From: Bradyrhizobium sp. WBOS07
GTDB taxonomy: Bacteria > Pseudomonadota > Alphaproteobacteria > Rhizobiales > Xanthobacteraceae
NCBI RefSeq assembly: GCF_024585165.1
Contig: NZ_CP029008.1
Location: 5,351,501 to 5,415,500, forward strand
Reading direction: 5' to 3'
DNA length: 64,000 bases
Part shown: positions 44,375 through 53,969 of the stretch, piece after piece
How positions within the stretch are numbered: position 1 is the first letter of the stretch
Layout of the letters: the number at the start of each line of letters is the position of its first letter
Position numbers and translations under genes: made by a program
The notes under the pieces: model-generated
Told to the model about the DNA's origin: nothing
Database searches by the model: none
The model's input: only the letters and a program-made list of their open reading frames with translations

Positions 44375-46513
44375 TCAGCTTTCCGGAACAAGGAAGATCG
44401 CGGCGAGCGGCGGAATGGTGAGGCGGAGCTCGCCGCCCTCGGCATGGACTTCGCCGATATTGCCGACATTGCTGCCGCCATAATGGGCCGAATCCGAGTT
44501 GAGCACTTCCTTCCACTTTCCGGCAAACGGCACGCGAACGCGATAGTTCTGATAGACGTTCGGCGAGAAGTTGACGATCACGAGACAGCGCGCGTGCTCG
44601 TCAAACCCCTTGCGCAGCCAGGCGAACACGTTGCGGTTCGCGTCATCCGTGATCAGCCATTCGAAGCCGGCCTGGTCGCAATCCATCTGGTGTAGCGCCG
44701 GCACCGCGCGATAGAGGCGGTTGAGGTCGCGGATCAGCGCCTGGGTGCCGGAATGGTACTTGTATTCGAGCAGGTGCCAGTCGAGCGACTGGTCGTGATT
44801 CCATTCGCGGCTCTGCGCGATCTCCGCGCCCATGAACAGGAGCTTCTTGCCGGGATGGCCGAACATGAAGCTGTAATAGGCGCGCAGATTCGCAAAGCGC
44901 TGCCACTCGTCGCCGGGCATGCGGCCGAGGATCGATCGCTTGCCGTGCACGACCTCGTCATGTGAGAGCGGCAGGATGAAGTTCTCCGAGAAGGCGTAGT
45001 GCAGGCCGAACAGGATCTCGTCGTGATGGTATTTGCGGTGGATCGGATCCTTGCTGATGTAGTTCAGCGTGTCGTGCATCCAGCCCATGTTCCACTTGTA
45101 GCCGAAGCCGAGCCCGCCGAATTCGACCGGACGCGAGACCTGCGGCCAGGCGGTGGATTCCTCCGCAGCCGTGGTCGCCTGCGGGAAGCGGGCGAAGACC
45201 TCGGTGTTGAAGCGGCGCAGGAAGTTGATCGCCTCGATATTTTCGCGGCCGCCATACTGGTTCGGGATCCACGCGCCGGGGGGCCGGCTGTAGTCGAGAT
45301 AGAGCATGGACGCGACGGCATCGACACGCAGCCCGTCGATGGCATAGCGCTCCATCCAGAACAGCGCGTTCGACACCAGGAAGTTGGTCACTTCGGTGCG
45401 GCCGTAATTGTAGATCAGCGTGCCCCAGTCGAGGTGGCGGCCCTGGAGCGGGTTGGCGTGCTCGTACAGCGCGGTGCCGTCGAAACTGCCGAGCCCGTGC
45501 GGATCGTCGGGGAAGTGACCCGGCACCCAGTCGAGCAGCACGCCGACGCCCTCGCGGTGGCAGGCATCGACCAGGGCGGCGAAATCCTCAGGGCTCCCGA
45601 AGCGGCTGGTCGGCGCATAGAGGCCGGTCGGCTGATAACCCCACGAGCCGTCGAACGGATGCTCGCTCACGGGCAGGAATTCGAGATGGGTGAAGCCCAT
45701 GTCGCGGGCGTAGGCCGGCAGCTGTTCGGCCAGCTCGCGATAGGTCAGCCATTCATCGCCGTTCTTGCGCCGCCACGAGCCGAGATGGACCTCGTAGATC
45801 GACATCGGCGCCGACAGCGCGTTGATGCCGTCCGGTGCCGGCCGCGGCCGCGGCAGATGGGCTTCGTCGAACACGATGGAGGCCGTCTTCGGACGGACTT
45901 CGCTGGCAAACGCCATCGGATCGGATTTCAGCGGCAGCAGGTGGCCATGCGGCCCGATGATCTCGAACTTGTAGTGATCGCCAGCCTTGGCGTGCGGGAT
46001 GAACAATTCCCAATAGCCGGCGCCGCGCACCCGCATCGGATGGCGCCGCCCGTCCCAGAAATTGAAATCGCCGACCACGGAAACGCGCCGTGCATTCGGC
46101 GCCAGCACCACGAAGCCGATGCCGTCGATGCCCTCGAGCCGCATCGGATGGGCGCCGAGCTTGTCATAGAGCCGCTGGTGGGTGCCCTCGCCGAGCAGAT
46201 AGAGGTCGAAATCGGTCAGGATCGGAGGAAAGCGGTAGGCATCCTCGAATTCGACGACGCTGTTGCCGAATTTCGCGCGCAACTGGTAGTGCTTCGAGCC
46301 GTTGGGAAGGGCGCCGATGAACAGCCCGGCATCGTGCACGCGGTCGAGCGGCGCGATCTCGCCATGGTCGCCGACCGCCTCGACGTTGGAAGCCTCGGGC
46401 AGAAACGCGCGCACCACGCTTTTGCCACCCTCTGGATGCAGCCCGAGATAGTGGAAGGGGTCGGAATGGCGGCCCTCGATGATGGCATAGGCCTCGGCAG
46501 GAAGTTTAGGCAT
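44375..46513 (-). CDS. glgB: 1,4-alpha-glucan branching enzyme
   Basis: A GH13_9 enzyme of 712 residues that introduces alpha-1,6 branches. The N-terminal module (about 1-110) is followed by CBM48, then the barrel with [43 protein letters not shown] and [14 protein letters not shown]. Length and motifs match E. coli GlgB. Its start overlaps the TreS-maltokinase stop by 8 nt. No glgA or glgC lies in this window, so the glucan supply here should come through the TreS route or another locus. Confidence 0.97.
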   Translation of the reverse strand: MPKLPAEAYAIIEGRHSDPFHYLGLHPEGGKSVVRAFLPEASNVEAVGDHGEIAPLDRVHDAGLFIGALPNGSKHYQLRAKFGNSVVEFEDAYRFPPILTDFDLYLLGEGTHQRLYDKLGAHPMRLEGIDGIGFVVLAPNARRVSVVGDFNFWDGRRHPMRVRGAGYWELFIPHAKAGDHYKFEIIGPHGHLLPLKSDPMAFASEVRPKTASIVFDEAHLPRPRPAPDGINALSAPMSIYEVHLGSWRRKNGDEWLTYRELAEQLPAYARDMGFTHLEFLPVSEHPFDGSWGYQPTGLYAPTSRFGSPEDFAALVDACHREGVGVLLDWVPGHFPDDPHGLGSFDGTALYEHANPLQGRHLDWGTLIYNYGRTEVTNFLVSNALFWMERYAIDGLRVDAVASMLYLDYSRPPGAWIPNQYGGRENIEAINFLRRFNTEVFARFPQATTAAEESTAWPQVSRPVEFGGLGFGYKWNMGWMHDTLNYISKDPIHRKYHHDEILFGLHYAFSENFILPLSHDEVVHGKRSILGRMPGDEWQRFANLRAYYSFMFGHPGKKLLFMGAEIAQSREWNHDQSLDWHLLEYKYHSGTQALIRDLNRLYRAVPALHQMDCDQAGFEWLITDDANRNVFAWLRKGFDEHARCLVIVNFSPNVYQNYRVRVPFAGKWKEVLNSDSAHYGGSNVGNIGEVHAEGGELRLTIPPLAAIFLVPES

Positions 46514-49500
46514 GGGCTTCGCTCTCGGTCTTGGACAGAATGCGAAGCAGTCCGGTCAGCGGCGCATGCAGCCCCTCAGGCCGGTGGGACAGCTCGTACT
46601 CTACGTCATTGAAGGCTTGATCAAGCAGGAAGAACCGCAGCAGTCCCTCGCTGGATTGCGCATCTGCCGGCCACAGCCGCTGATCGCTCATGGCTTCGCG
46701 GTAGGCGGACAGGAAGGTTGCAGTGGCACGCTCGCGCCATTCGTCGAGCGCGGCCGCGAGCCGGTCGTGCTCCTCGGAGGCACCGGTCGGTGCGTGATTG
46801 AGGGCGGCATTGACCGAAACATGAATCGAATGGATCAGGCCAGCGACATCGCGGGCGGCAGGCGCCTTGCGCCGCTTGGCAGCCAGGGGCACGCGCGGAT
46901 CGCCGTCGAAGTCGATGATGAAGATATCGTCCTTCACGATCAGAGTTTGCCCGAGCCGGAAGTCGCCATGATGACGGATGTTCAACCCACCGATCTCGGA
47001 TGGCAAGAGCCCGCTCAGATGGTCGGAGAGGAGCGTACGCGCCTCCGTAAGCCGATCAACCAGCGGCCGGTCCGCCTCCCGCAGGCCCTCGCGGCTTTCG
47101 GCCAGCCTGTCGAAGACCCGCTCGGCGCGCGCCTTGAGGTCGGATACGAGCCGCTTGACGTAAGCGGAGTCGATCGGCTCCGGAGCGAGATCGACCGGCT
47201 CTGCTGCGGCCAGGGCGACATGCAGTTCGCCGAGCCGCCGGCCGATCTGCGCGACGAAGTGCAGATAAAGCGCCTGCTCCTGGGTCTCGCGCAGCGCCTC
47301 GCCTATCGGGACGACGCGTTGATCGTCGATATAGCGATCGAGATAGCCCGTGGTCACAGTCCAGCCGTCGCCCTGGTTCTCGACATAGGCATGCAGCACG
47401 CCGAGCGCGCTGCGCTGGTCACCTTCGACCAGCTCGACGCTTCCGAGCAGCGCCGGCGTGTTGGCGAAGCGCGCGACCTCGGTGAGATAATGCCCGATCT
47501 CGATCTCGGGGCTGACGCCGCCCTCGAGCCGGCGGTAGATCTTGGCGACGTATTGGTTGTCGACCAGCGCGGTGCTGTTCGACTGCTCGATCGCGCGGAT
47601 GCGCTCGGGCTCCTTGATGGTATAGTCGGCGAACCGGCTGGTCGCCTTGAACTCGAGCCGCAGATTGTTCTCCTCCACGACCAGATTCTGCGACAGATTG
47701 CGCAGGAACAGGCCGATGAAGATCTGGTCGGTCGCGACGTCCAGCAGCGTGCCTTCGCGCGCGCCCTGGCGCACGGCGGCCAGCGCCTTCGGGTTGAAGC
47801 GCTCGCGGTCGAAGCGCACCCATTCGATCTGCATCGGCAGCACGTAGCGCGAGCCGGCGTCCTGGTCCGTCCTCTCGAAGAACGCGATCCAGGGCCTGTT
47901 GTCGCCGATATCGCAGAACGGCACGGCCGAGGTCAGCGTGGTCTTGATCTTCTTGGGATTGTGCTCGGGATACCACCTCGTGCGCGACAGGAATCCGGGC
48001 AGCACGTCGCGCTCGAACACCCCGCGCTCGCGGGCCAGCGACACCCAGTTCGAATTCACCGGCACCACCAGCGTCTCGAATTCCGGCACCGCGCGCGGCG
48101 TCACCGGCTCGGACTTGTCGCGCTCCTGAAGCTGGAACCAGTAGAAGCCGTAGGGTCCCAGCGTGATCATGTAGGGGAGCTCCCCGATCGCCGGGAAGCG
48201 GGTGCGGCCGAGCATCTCCTGCGGGATGCGGTCCTTCCACGGCGACAGGTCGAGCTCGGTGGCTTGCGCGGCGCGCGACAAATTGGCGACGCAGAGGATC
48301 ACCTCGTCGCGATATTGCCGGACATAGGCCAGCACGGCGCGGTTGGCCGGGCGGATGAAGGTCATGGTGCCGCGGCCGAAGGCGAGCGTCGACTTGCGGA
48401 CCGAGATCAGCCGCTTGGTGGCGCTGAGCAGCGACGACAGGCTGCGCGACTGCGCTTCCACGTTGACGGACTCATAGCCGTAGACGGGATCCATGATCAG
48501 CGGCGCGTAGAGGCGTGCCGGGTCGCAGCGCGAGAAGCCGCCATTGCGGTCCGGGCTCCACTGCATCGGCGTGCGCACGCCGTTGCGGTCGCCGAGATAG
48601 ATGTTGTCGCCCATCCCGATCTCGTCGCCGTAATAGATGATCGGCGTGCCGGGGAAGGACAGCAGCAGCGAGTTCATAAGTTCGATCTTGCGGCGGTCGT
48701 TGTCCATCAGCGGCGCGAGGCGCCGGCGGATGCCGACATTGATGCGGGCGCGGGGATCGTTGGCGTAGGTGGTCCAGAGATAGTCGCGCTCGACGTCGGT
48801 CACCATCTCCAGCGTCAGCTCGTCATGATTGCGCAGGAACAGCGCCCATTGGCAGCTCGCCGGAATGTCCGGCGTCTGGCGCAGGATGTCGGTGATCGGG
48901 AAACGGTCCTCCTGCGCGATCGCCATGTAGATGCGCGGCATCAGCGGGAAGTGATAGGCCATGTGGCATTCGTCGCCGCGGCCGAAATATTCCTGCACGT
49001 CCTCCGGCCATTGATTGGCCTCGGCCAGCAGCAGCTTGCCCTTGGAGTAGGAATCGAGCTCCTGGCGCAGGCGCTTGATGATGGCGTGCGTCTCGGGGAG
49101 GTTCTCGTTGTTGGTGCCGTCGCGTTCGCAGAGGTAGGGAATAGCATCCAACCGGAAGCCGTCGACGCCGGCATCCAGCCAGCGCTTCATCACCTGGATG
49201 AGCGCGCTGACCACGCGCGGATTGTCGAAATTGAGGTCGGGCTGGTGCGAGAAGAAGCGGTGCCAGTAGAACGCGCCGGCCTCGTGGTCCCAGGTCCAGT
49301 TCGACTTCTCGGTGTCGGTGAAGATGATGCGCGTGCCCTGGTATTTCTGGTCGGTGTCGCTCCAGACATACCAGTTGCGGGCGCTCGAGCCGGGATGGCT
49401 GCGGCGCGCGCGCTTGAACCATTTGTGCTGGTCCGAGGTGTGGTTGACCACGAGCTCGGTGATGACGCGCAAGCCGCGCTTCTGCGCCTCCTGGATGAAG

Positions 49501-49799
49501 CGCTTGAAGTCCTTCATGGTCCCGAAATCGGGATTGACCGAGCCGTAATCGGCGATGTCGTAGCCGTCGTCGCGGCCGGGCGAGGGATAGAACGGCAACA
49601 GCCACAGCGCGGTGACGCCGAGCTCCTGCAGATAGGGCAGCTTCTCGGTCAGTCCGGCGAAGTCGCCGATGCCGTCATTGTTGCTGTCGGCGAACGCCTT
49701 GACGTGCAGCTGATAGATGATGGCGTCCTTGTACCAGAGCTCGTCCACGATCTCGGCAGCCTCGGCTTTCTTGGTGTCGACGGAAGACAGAACATTCAT
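46506..49799 (-). CDS. treS: Trehalose synthase-maltokinase fusion
   Basis: A two-domain enzyme of 1097 residues. Residues 1 to about 560 are TreS (GH13_16): D218 (GFRLDAI), E260 ([11 protein letters not shown]) and D326 (FLRNHDEL), interconverting trehalose and maltose. Residues from about 580 on are a maltokinase (Pep2/Mak) with HGDFRLGQ at 944-951 and DFDGDP at 963-968, the expected ATP/Mg residues, making maltose-1-phosphate. Such fusions occur in many Gram-negatives. It lies 10 nt after the glgE-like gene. Both active sites look intact, unlike that of its GlgE partner. Confidence 0.95.
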   Translation of the reverse strand: MNVLSSVDTKKAEAAEIVDELWYKDAIIYQLHVKAFADSNNDGIGDFAGLTEKLPYLQELGVTALWLLPFYPSPGRDDGYDIADYGSVNPDFGTMKDFKRFIQEAQKRGLRVITELVVNHTSDQHKWFKRARRSHPGSSARNWYVWSDTDQKYQGTRIIFTDTEKSNWTWDHEAGAFYWHRFFSHQPDLNFDNPRVVSALIQVMKRWLDAGVDGFRLDAIPYLCERDGTNNENLPETHAIIKRLRQELDSYSKGKLLLAEANQWPEDVQEYFGRGDECHMAYHFPLMPRIYMAIAQEDRFPITDILRQTPDIPASCQWALFLRNHDELTLEMVTDVERDYLWTTYANDPRARINVGIRRRLAPLMDNDRRKIELMNSLLLSFPGTPIIYYGDEIGMGDNIYLGDRNGVRTPMQWSPDRNGGFSRCDPARLYAPLIMDPVYGYESVNVEAQSRSLSSLLSATKRLISVRKSTLAFGRGTMTFIRPANRAVLAYVRQYRDEVILCVANLSRAAQATELDLSPWKDRIPQEMLGRTRFPAIGELPYMITLGPYGFYWFQLQERDKSEPVTPRAVPEFETLVVPVNSNWVSLARERGVFERDVLPGFLSRTRWYPEHNPKKIKTTLTSAVPFCDIGDNRPWIAFFERTDQDAGSRYVLPMQIEWVRFDRERFNPKALAAVRQGAREGTLLDVATDQIFIGLFLRNLSQNLVVEENNLRLEFKATSRFADYTIKEPERIRAIEQSNSTALVDNQYVAKIYRRLEGGVSPEIEIGHYLTEVARFANTPALLGSVELVEGDQRSALGVLHAYVENQGDGWTVTTGYLDRYIDDQRVVPIGEALRETQEQALYLHFVAQIGRRLGELHVALAAAEPVDLAPEPIDSAYVKRLVSDLKARAERVFDRLAESREGLREADRPLVDRLTEARTLLSDHLSGLLPSEIGGLNIRHHGDFRLGQTLIVKDDIFIIDFDGDPRVPLAAKRRKAPAARDVAGLIHSIHVSVNAALNHAPTGASEEHDRLAAALDEWRERATATFLSAYREAMSDQRLWPADAQSSEGLLRFFLLDQAFNDVEYELSHRPEGLHAPLTGLLRILSKTESEAHA

Positions 49800-49809
49800 G
49801 GCGTGCCCC

Positions 49810-51756
49810 TTACGCCAGGCAGCGGAACAAGAGCGCCGGATCGCGGTCAGGATCGATACGCAACCTGATCCCGCCCCATTCGATGCGGGACCGTTCGCCG
49901 CTGAGGAGGTTTTCGAGTGTCGTCACATGGTGACGCTGCCCGCCGGCGTCAACCGTGACGTCGCCGAGCGGCAGCCAGCATTCCCGCGACCGGCCGGAGA
50001 GTGCGATCACGATCACGACGGTGTTGGCGGGCTCGGCCGCCTCCTTGACGAAGGCGATGGCCTCGCCGTCGTCGACGCCCAGAAAACGCAGATTCGCCGT
50101 TTGCTGGAGCGCGGAATTGTCGTTGCGGACGCGGTTGAGGTCGGCAAGGTAGGACTTGATGTTGCCGGGCTGATCCCAGTCGCGCTGCTTGATCTGGTAC
50201 TTCTCGGAATCCAGATATTCCTCACGGCCGGGAATCGCTTCGTGCTCGAGCAGCTCGAACCCGCTGTAAACGCCGTAGCTGCCCGACAACGTGGCCGCCA
50301 GCGCAACGCGCGACTTGAACGCCCAGGCTTCTCCGCTCTGGAGATGATAGGGCAGCAGGTCGGGCGTGTTGACGAACAGGTTCGGACGATAGAAGTCGCG
50401 CTCGGGATGGCGCGTCAGCTCGCCGAGATATTGCTCCAGCTCCCACCGCGAGGTGCGCCAGGGGAAATAGGTGAAGGATTGCGCAAAGCCGAGCTTGGCG
50501 AGTCCCTTCATCAGCTTGGGCCGCGCAAACGTCTTGGAGAACAGGATGACCTCGGGATGCCGACGGCGGATGTCACCGATCAGCCAGTCCCAGAACGCAA
50601 GCGGCGCGGTGTCGTGATTGTCGATGGCGAAGATGGTGACGCCGTGGTCGATCCAGAACAGCATGGCATCGCGAAAGGCGTTCCACAGGCCGACGCGGTC
50701 GACCGAGGCGAAATCGGGAATCACGATGTCCGAATAGGAGCCCTCCGCCGTCCGCACCGAGCGGTCCGGCCGCCATTTGAACCATTCCGGATGCTGCGTC
50801 AGCCAGGGATGGTCCGGCGAGCATTGCACGGCGAAGTCGAGCGCCAGCTCGAGGCCGTATTCGAGACAGGTCGCGACCAGCGCGCGGAAGTCCTCGATGG
50901 TGCCGAGCTCGGGATGCAGCGCGTCGTGGCCGCCCTCGGCGGCGCCGATCGCATAGGGCGAGCCGGGGTCGCCTTCACGCGCCACCGGCGCATTGTTGCG
51001 GCCTTTGCGGCGGCTGCGGCCGATCGGGTGGATCGGCGTGAAATAGAGCACGTCGAATCCCATCGCCGCGATATCGGGCACGCGGGCAATGCAGTCGCGG
51101 AGCGTGCCGTGCCGGCCGGGAATCCGGCTCTGGCTGCGCGGCATCATCTGATACCAGGCGCCGAACCGCGCTCTGTCGCGGTCGACGACGAGCGGGAAGG
51201 ATTGTGAGCGGGTCAGGTCGGGCCGGGACTGGCTCTCGGCCATGGCATCGCCGAGCTCGCTCGCCAGCAGCGAGGTGACATCGCCGGTCTGAAGATAATC
51301 CTCGCATTGTCGTATGATGATTGCCGCCGCGGCCTGCGGCGCGCCGTGGGCCTTGGTCAGCAGGCTGGCACCCTCGAGCGCGTCGAGATTGACATCGGCG
51401 CCCGTTCGCTGCTTGCGCGCGATCCCGTGGGACCAGGTGGCGAACTCGTCGGTCCAGGCCTCGATCGCATAGAAATATCGGCCGGGCTCCACCGGTGTGA
51501 AAGCGCCGGACCAGCGGTCATTGCCGTGCTGGATCATCGGCTCGCGCCGCCAATCCCGGTCTTGCTCGGGGCGCCAGAGCAGCGCGGCCCCGATCACGGC
51601 GTCGCCGTCGCGGTAGACATCGGCCCACACCTCGACGCGATCGCCCGCGATCCGCTTCACGGCGAAGCGGCCGCCATCGATCGCGGGATAGACGTCTTCG
51701 ATGAGGAAAGCGCTGCCGGCTGCGGCACTCTCGACAGTTTGAATTGTCTTGTTCAC
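49810..51756 (-). CDS. GlgE-like maltosyltransferase with altered active site
   Basis: A 648-residue protein with clear GlgE architecture: N-terminal module ([19 protein letters not shown]), barrel with [36 protein letters not shown], and C-terminal [19 protein letters not shown] with [14 protein letters not shown]. In a normal GlgE the nucleophile motif reads FRVDNPHTKP; here it is [10 protein letters not shown], with nucleophile D379 but Ala for the near-invariant GH13 Arg. The acid/base motif FLAEAFTRP is LFSKTFARP, with K408 for Glu. D466 is kept. The K-K-Y-Q-D-I-Y phosphate-site segment is also changed (GSYSDIV). It heads the operon. It may be inactive or have a new activity. Confidence 0.85.
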   Translation of the reverse strand: MNKTIQTVESAAAGSAFLIEDVYPAIDGGRFAVKRIAGDRVEVWADVYRDGDAVIGAALLWRPEQDRDWRREPMIQHGNDRWSGAFTPVEPGRYFYAIEAWTDEFATWSHGIARKQRTGADVNLDALEGASLLTKAHGAPQAAAAIIIRQCEDYLQTGDVTSLLASELGDAMAESQSRPDLTRSQSFPLVVDRDRARFGAWYQMMPRSQSRIPGRHGTLRDCIARVPDIAAMGFDVLYFTPIHPIGRSRRKGRNNAPVAREGDPGSPYAIGAAEGGHDALHPELGTIEDFRALVATCLEYGLELALDFAVQCSPDHPWLTQHPEWFKWRPDRSVRTAEGSYSDIVIPDFASVDRVGLWNAFRDAMLFWIDHGVTIFAIDNHDTAPLAFWDWLIGDIRRRHPEVILFSKTFARPKLMKGLAKLGFAQSFTYFPWRTSRWELEQYLGELTRHPERDFYRPNLFVNTPDLLPYHLQSGEAWAFKSRVALAATLSGSYGVYSGFELLEHEAIPGREEYLDSEKYQIKQRDWDQPGNIKSYLADLNRVRNDNSALQQTANLRFLGVDDGEAIAFVKEAAEPANTVVIVIALSGRSRECWLPLGDVTVDAGGQRHHVTTLENLLSGERSRIEWGGIRLRIDPDRDPALLFRCLA

Positions 51757-51863
51757 GGTGATGCCATTGACAAGAAAGCAGGTGACAAGAGAGCAGGGGC
51801 CCGTTTCCCTTGTCGGGAACCTACGCTTGATACCCTATATAGAAAGCCGCTTGTGTGTCATTA

Positions 51864-51899
51864 GTTCCCCCTGGGAACGGCAGGCATGGTTTGTGAGTT
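51864..51899. promoter_or_regulatory. Back-to-back EcfG-like promoter boxes, malQ and glgE-like operon
   Basis: Rightward: GGAAC (51874-51878), 18 nt, GTT (51897-51899), matching GGAAC-N17-aGTT, 78 nt before malQ. Leftward: GGAAC (51868-51864) faces the glgE-like operon, but 17 nt on the triplet is CTT, so that -10 is poor. The two GGAAC boxes form GTTCC-N5-GGAAC. The rightward call is moderate, the leftward weak. Confidence 0.5.
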
Positions 51900-51977
51900 G
51901 ACCCAGACTAACGTCTTCCGCTGCCTCGTTAAAATCGATGCCCCCGGCCGAAGAATGGCCTGCAAGCTGCGTGCCGT

Positions 51978-53939
51978 ATGGATCTTTTAGCTCAAGCCCG
52001 GATCAAGGGCGTTCAATCCGAATTCATTGATGCGCTTGGGAAGCTGCGGGTCACCGACCCCGTGGCCCTGAAGTCCATCCTCGACGCCCTGCCGGAAAAG
52101 CGGGTTTACCGCTTCGTCAACGGGCCGGTCGTGGTCCGCGCGCTCGGACATCCGCGCACGGAATTGGCCGCCATCGGCGCACCGCCGCTGCAATGGAAAT
52201 TGGCCGCAAACGGCAAATCGACGGCCCAAGGCGAGACACGCGAGCCCGTGATCGCCTGGCCCGCCGGGCTGCCGCTGGGCTATCACCGGTTGACGCTGAC
52301 CGATGCCGAAGGCGTGACCGAAGAGGTGCCGATGATCGTGGCGCCCGAGCGGGCCTTCGGCGGCGATTTCGACCGCGGCTGGCTGCTCGCCGTGCAGCTC
52401 TACAGCGTCCGTTCGGACCGCAATTGGGGCATCGGCGACTTCACCGACCTCGGCGATCTGGTCCGGCTCGCCCAGCAGCTCGGCGCCGACGGCGTCGGGC
52501 TCAATCCGCTGCACGTTCTGTTCGACGACCAGCCGTCCGACTGCAGTCCGTATTCGCCGAACAGCCGGCTGTTCCTCAATCCGCTCTATATCGACGTCGA
52601 GGCCATTCCCGAATTCTCGCCGGACCTCGTGCCCGACGCGGCGGCGACCGCTGCTCGTCTGCGCCAAGGCGATCGCGTGCCTTACGCCGACATGGCGGCG
52701 TTGAAATGGCTCGCCCTGCGCGCCGCGTTCAACAGCTTTGTCGCGAGCGCGAGCCAAGCGCGCCGCAAGGCGTTCGACGCCTTCCGCGCCGCCCGCGCGC
52801 CGTTGCTGTCCCGCTTCGCCTGCTTCGAGGTGTTGCGCCATCGCTTCGCCGCTCCGTGGTGGGAATGGCCGGCGGAATGGCGGCAACCGGACGAGGCCAA
52901 GTGCGCCGAACTGCGCGATGGACCCGACAAGCGCGAGGTCGAATTCGTCGAATTCGTGCAATGGACCGCGGACAGCCAGCTGCATGCCGCCAAGGAGCTC
53001 GCCAGCCAGCTCGGCATGCGCGTCGGGCTCTATCTCGACGTCGCGGTCGGCGTGCAGTCCAACGGCTTCGATGCCTGGAACGAGCAGATGGCGATCTCCC
53101 GCCATCTCGCCGTCGGCGCCCCGCCCGACGTGCTCAACACCATCGGCCAGGACTGGGGCCTTGCGGGCTTCAACGCCGGCGGCCTGGAGGCGCAATCCTT
53201 CGTGCCGTTCGCCGACATGCTGGCGGCCTCGATGCGCCATGCCGGCGCGATCAGGCTCGATCACGTGCTCGGCCTGAAGCGGCTCTATCTCGTGCCGCGC
53301 GGCTTCAAGCCAGACAACGGCGCCTATGTGCAGATGCCGTTCGAGGCGCTGCTCGGCGTCGTGGCCAGTGAGAGCGCGGCCCACAAATGCATCGTGATCG
53401 GCGAGGATCTCGGCACCGTGCCGGAAGGTTTCCGCGAGATGATGCAGGATTTCGGAATCTGGTCCTACCTCGTCATGATGTTCGAGCGCGACGAGACCGG
53501 CCGCTTCCGCAACGTCGAGCATTACCGGCCCAATGCGCTCGTCACGCTGAACACGCATGACCTGTCGACCTATGCCGGCTGGCGCTCCTTCGGCGACCTC
53601 AAGATGAAGCGCTCGCTCGGGCTCGATCCCGGCGAGAACGACCAGGCGCGCTGGGATGCGCTTGGCAGGCTCGACGAGATCCTGCGCCAGAACGGCATCA
53701 AGGCCAACGACCTCTATTCGGTGCTCGCCTTCCTGTCGCGCACGCCGTCGCGGCTGCTCGCGGTGTCGATGGAGGATTTGCTCGGCGTGATCGACCAGCC
53801 CAACATTCCCGGCACGATCGACGAGCACCCGAACTGGCGACAGCGCCTTCCCGTCGCACTCGACAAGATCGCCTCGAAGGTCGACCTCACGGCCTTGCGA
53901 GCGGCAACGCGGGAACGTTCGTTGAACGGCGGGAGTTGA
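51978..53939 (+). CDS. malQ: 4-alpha-glucanotransferase (amylomaltase)
   Basis: A GH77 enzyme of 653 residues that disproportionates maltodextrins. An N-terminal MalQ module (about 1-135) precedes the barrel with YSVRSDRNWGIGDFTDL, SPYSPNSRLFLNPLYID, nucleophile D in RLDHVLGLKR, acid/base E in IGEDLGTVP and D in LNTHDLSTYAG. ATG 51978 is used. It is divergent from the trehalose/glucan operon and 30 nt ahead of a GH15 gene; it recycles short maltodextrins from TreY/TreZ and GlgX. Confidence 0.96.
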   Translation: MDLLAQARIKGVQSEFIDALGKLRVTDPVALKSILDALPEKRVYRFVNGPVVVRALGHPRTELAAIGAPPLQWKLAANGKSTAQGETREPVIAWPAGLPLGYHRLTLTDAEGVTEEVPMIVAPERAFGGDFDRGWLLAVQLYSVRSDRNWGIGDFTDLGDLVRLAQQLGADGVGLNPLHVLFDDQPSDCSPYSPNSRLFLNPLYIDVEAIPEFSPDLVPDAAATAARLRQGDRVPYADMAALKWLALRAAFNSFVASASQARRKAFDAFRAARAPLLSRFACFEVLRHRFAAPWWEWPAEWRQPDEAKCAELRDGPDKREVEFVEFVQWTADSQLHAAKELASQLGMRVGLYLDVAVGVQSNGFDAWNEQMAISRHLAVGAPPDVLNTIGQDWGLAGFNAGGLEAQSFVPFADMLAASMRHAGAIRLDHVLGLKRLYLVPRGFKPDNGAYVQMPFEALLGVVASESAAHKCIVIGEDLGTVPEGFREMMQDFGIWSYLVMMFERDETGRFRNVEHYRPNALVTLNTHDLSTYAGWRSFGDLKMKRSLGLDPGENDQARWDALGRLDEILRQNGIKANDLYSVLAFLSRTPSRLLAVSMEDLLGVIDQPNIPGTIDEHPNWRQRLPVALDKIASKVDLTALRAATRERSLNGGS

Positions 53940-53969
53940 TCGGCCGGGGCGTCTCAGGCTCGCACGACA

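Noticed and set aside
46512..49868. Plus-strand ORF of 1118 codons opposite the TreS-maltokinase gene
   Set aside because: It is antisense to a gene with intact GH13 and kinase motifs, has no recognisable domain and consists of low-information His/Arg/Gly-rich sequence produced by GC-biased codons.
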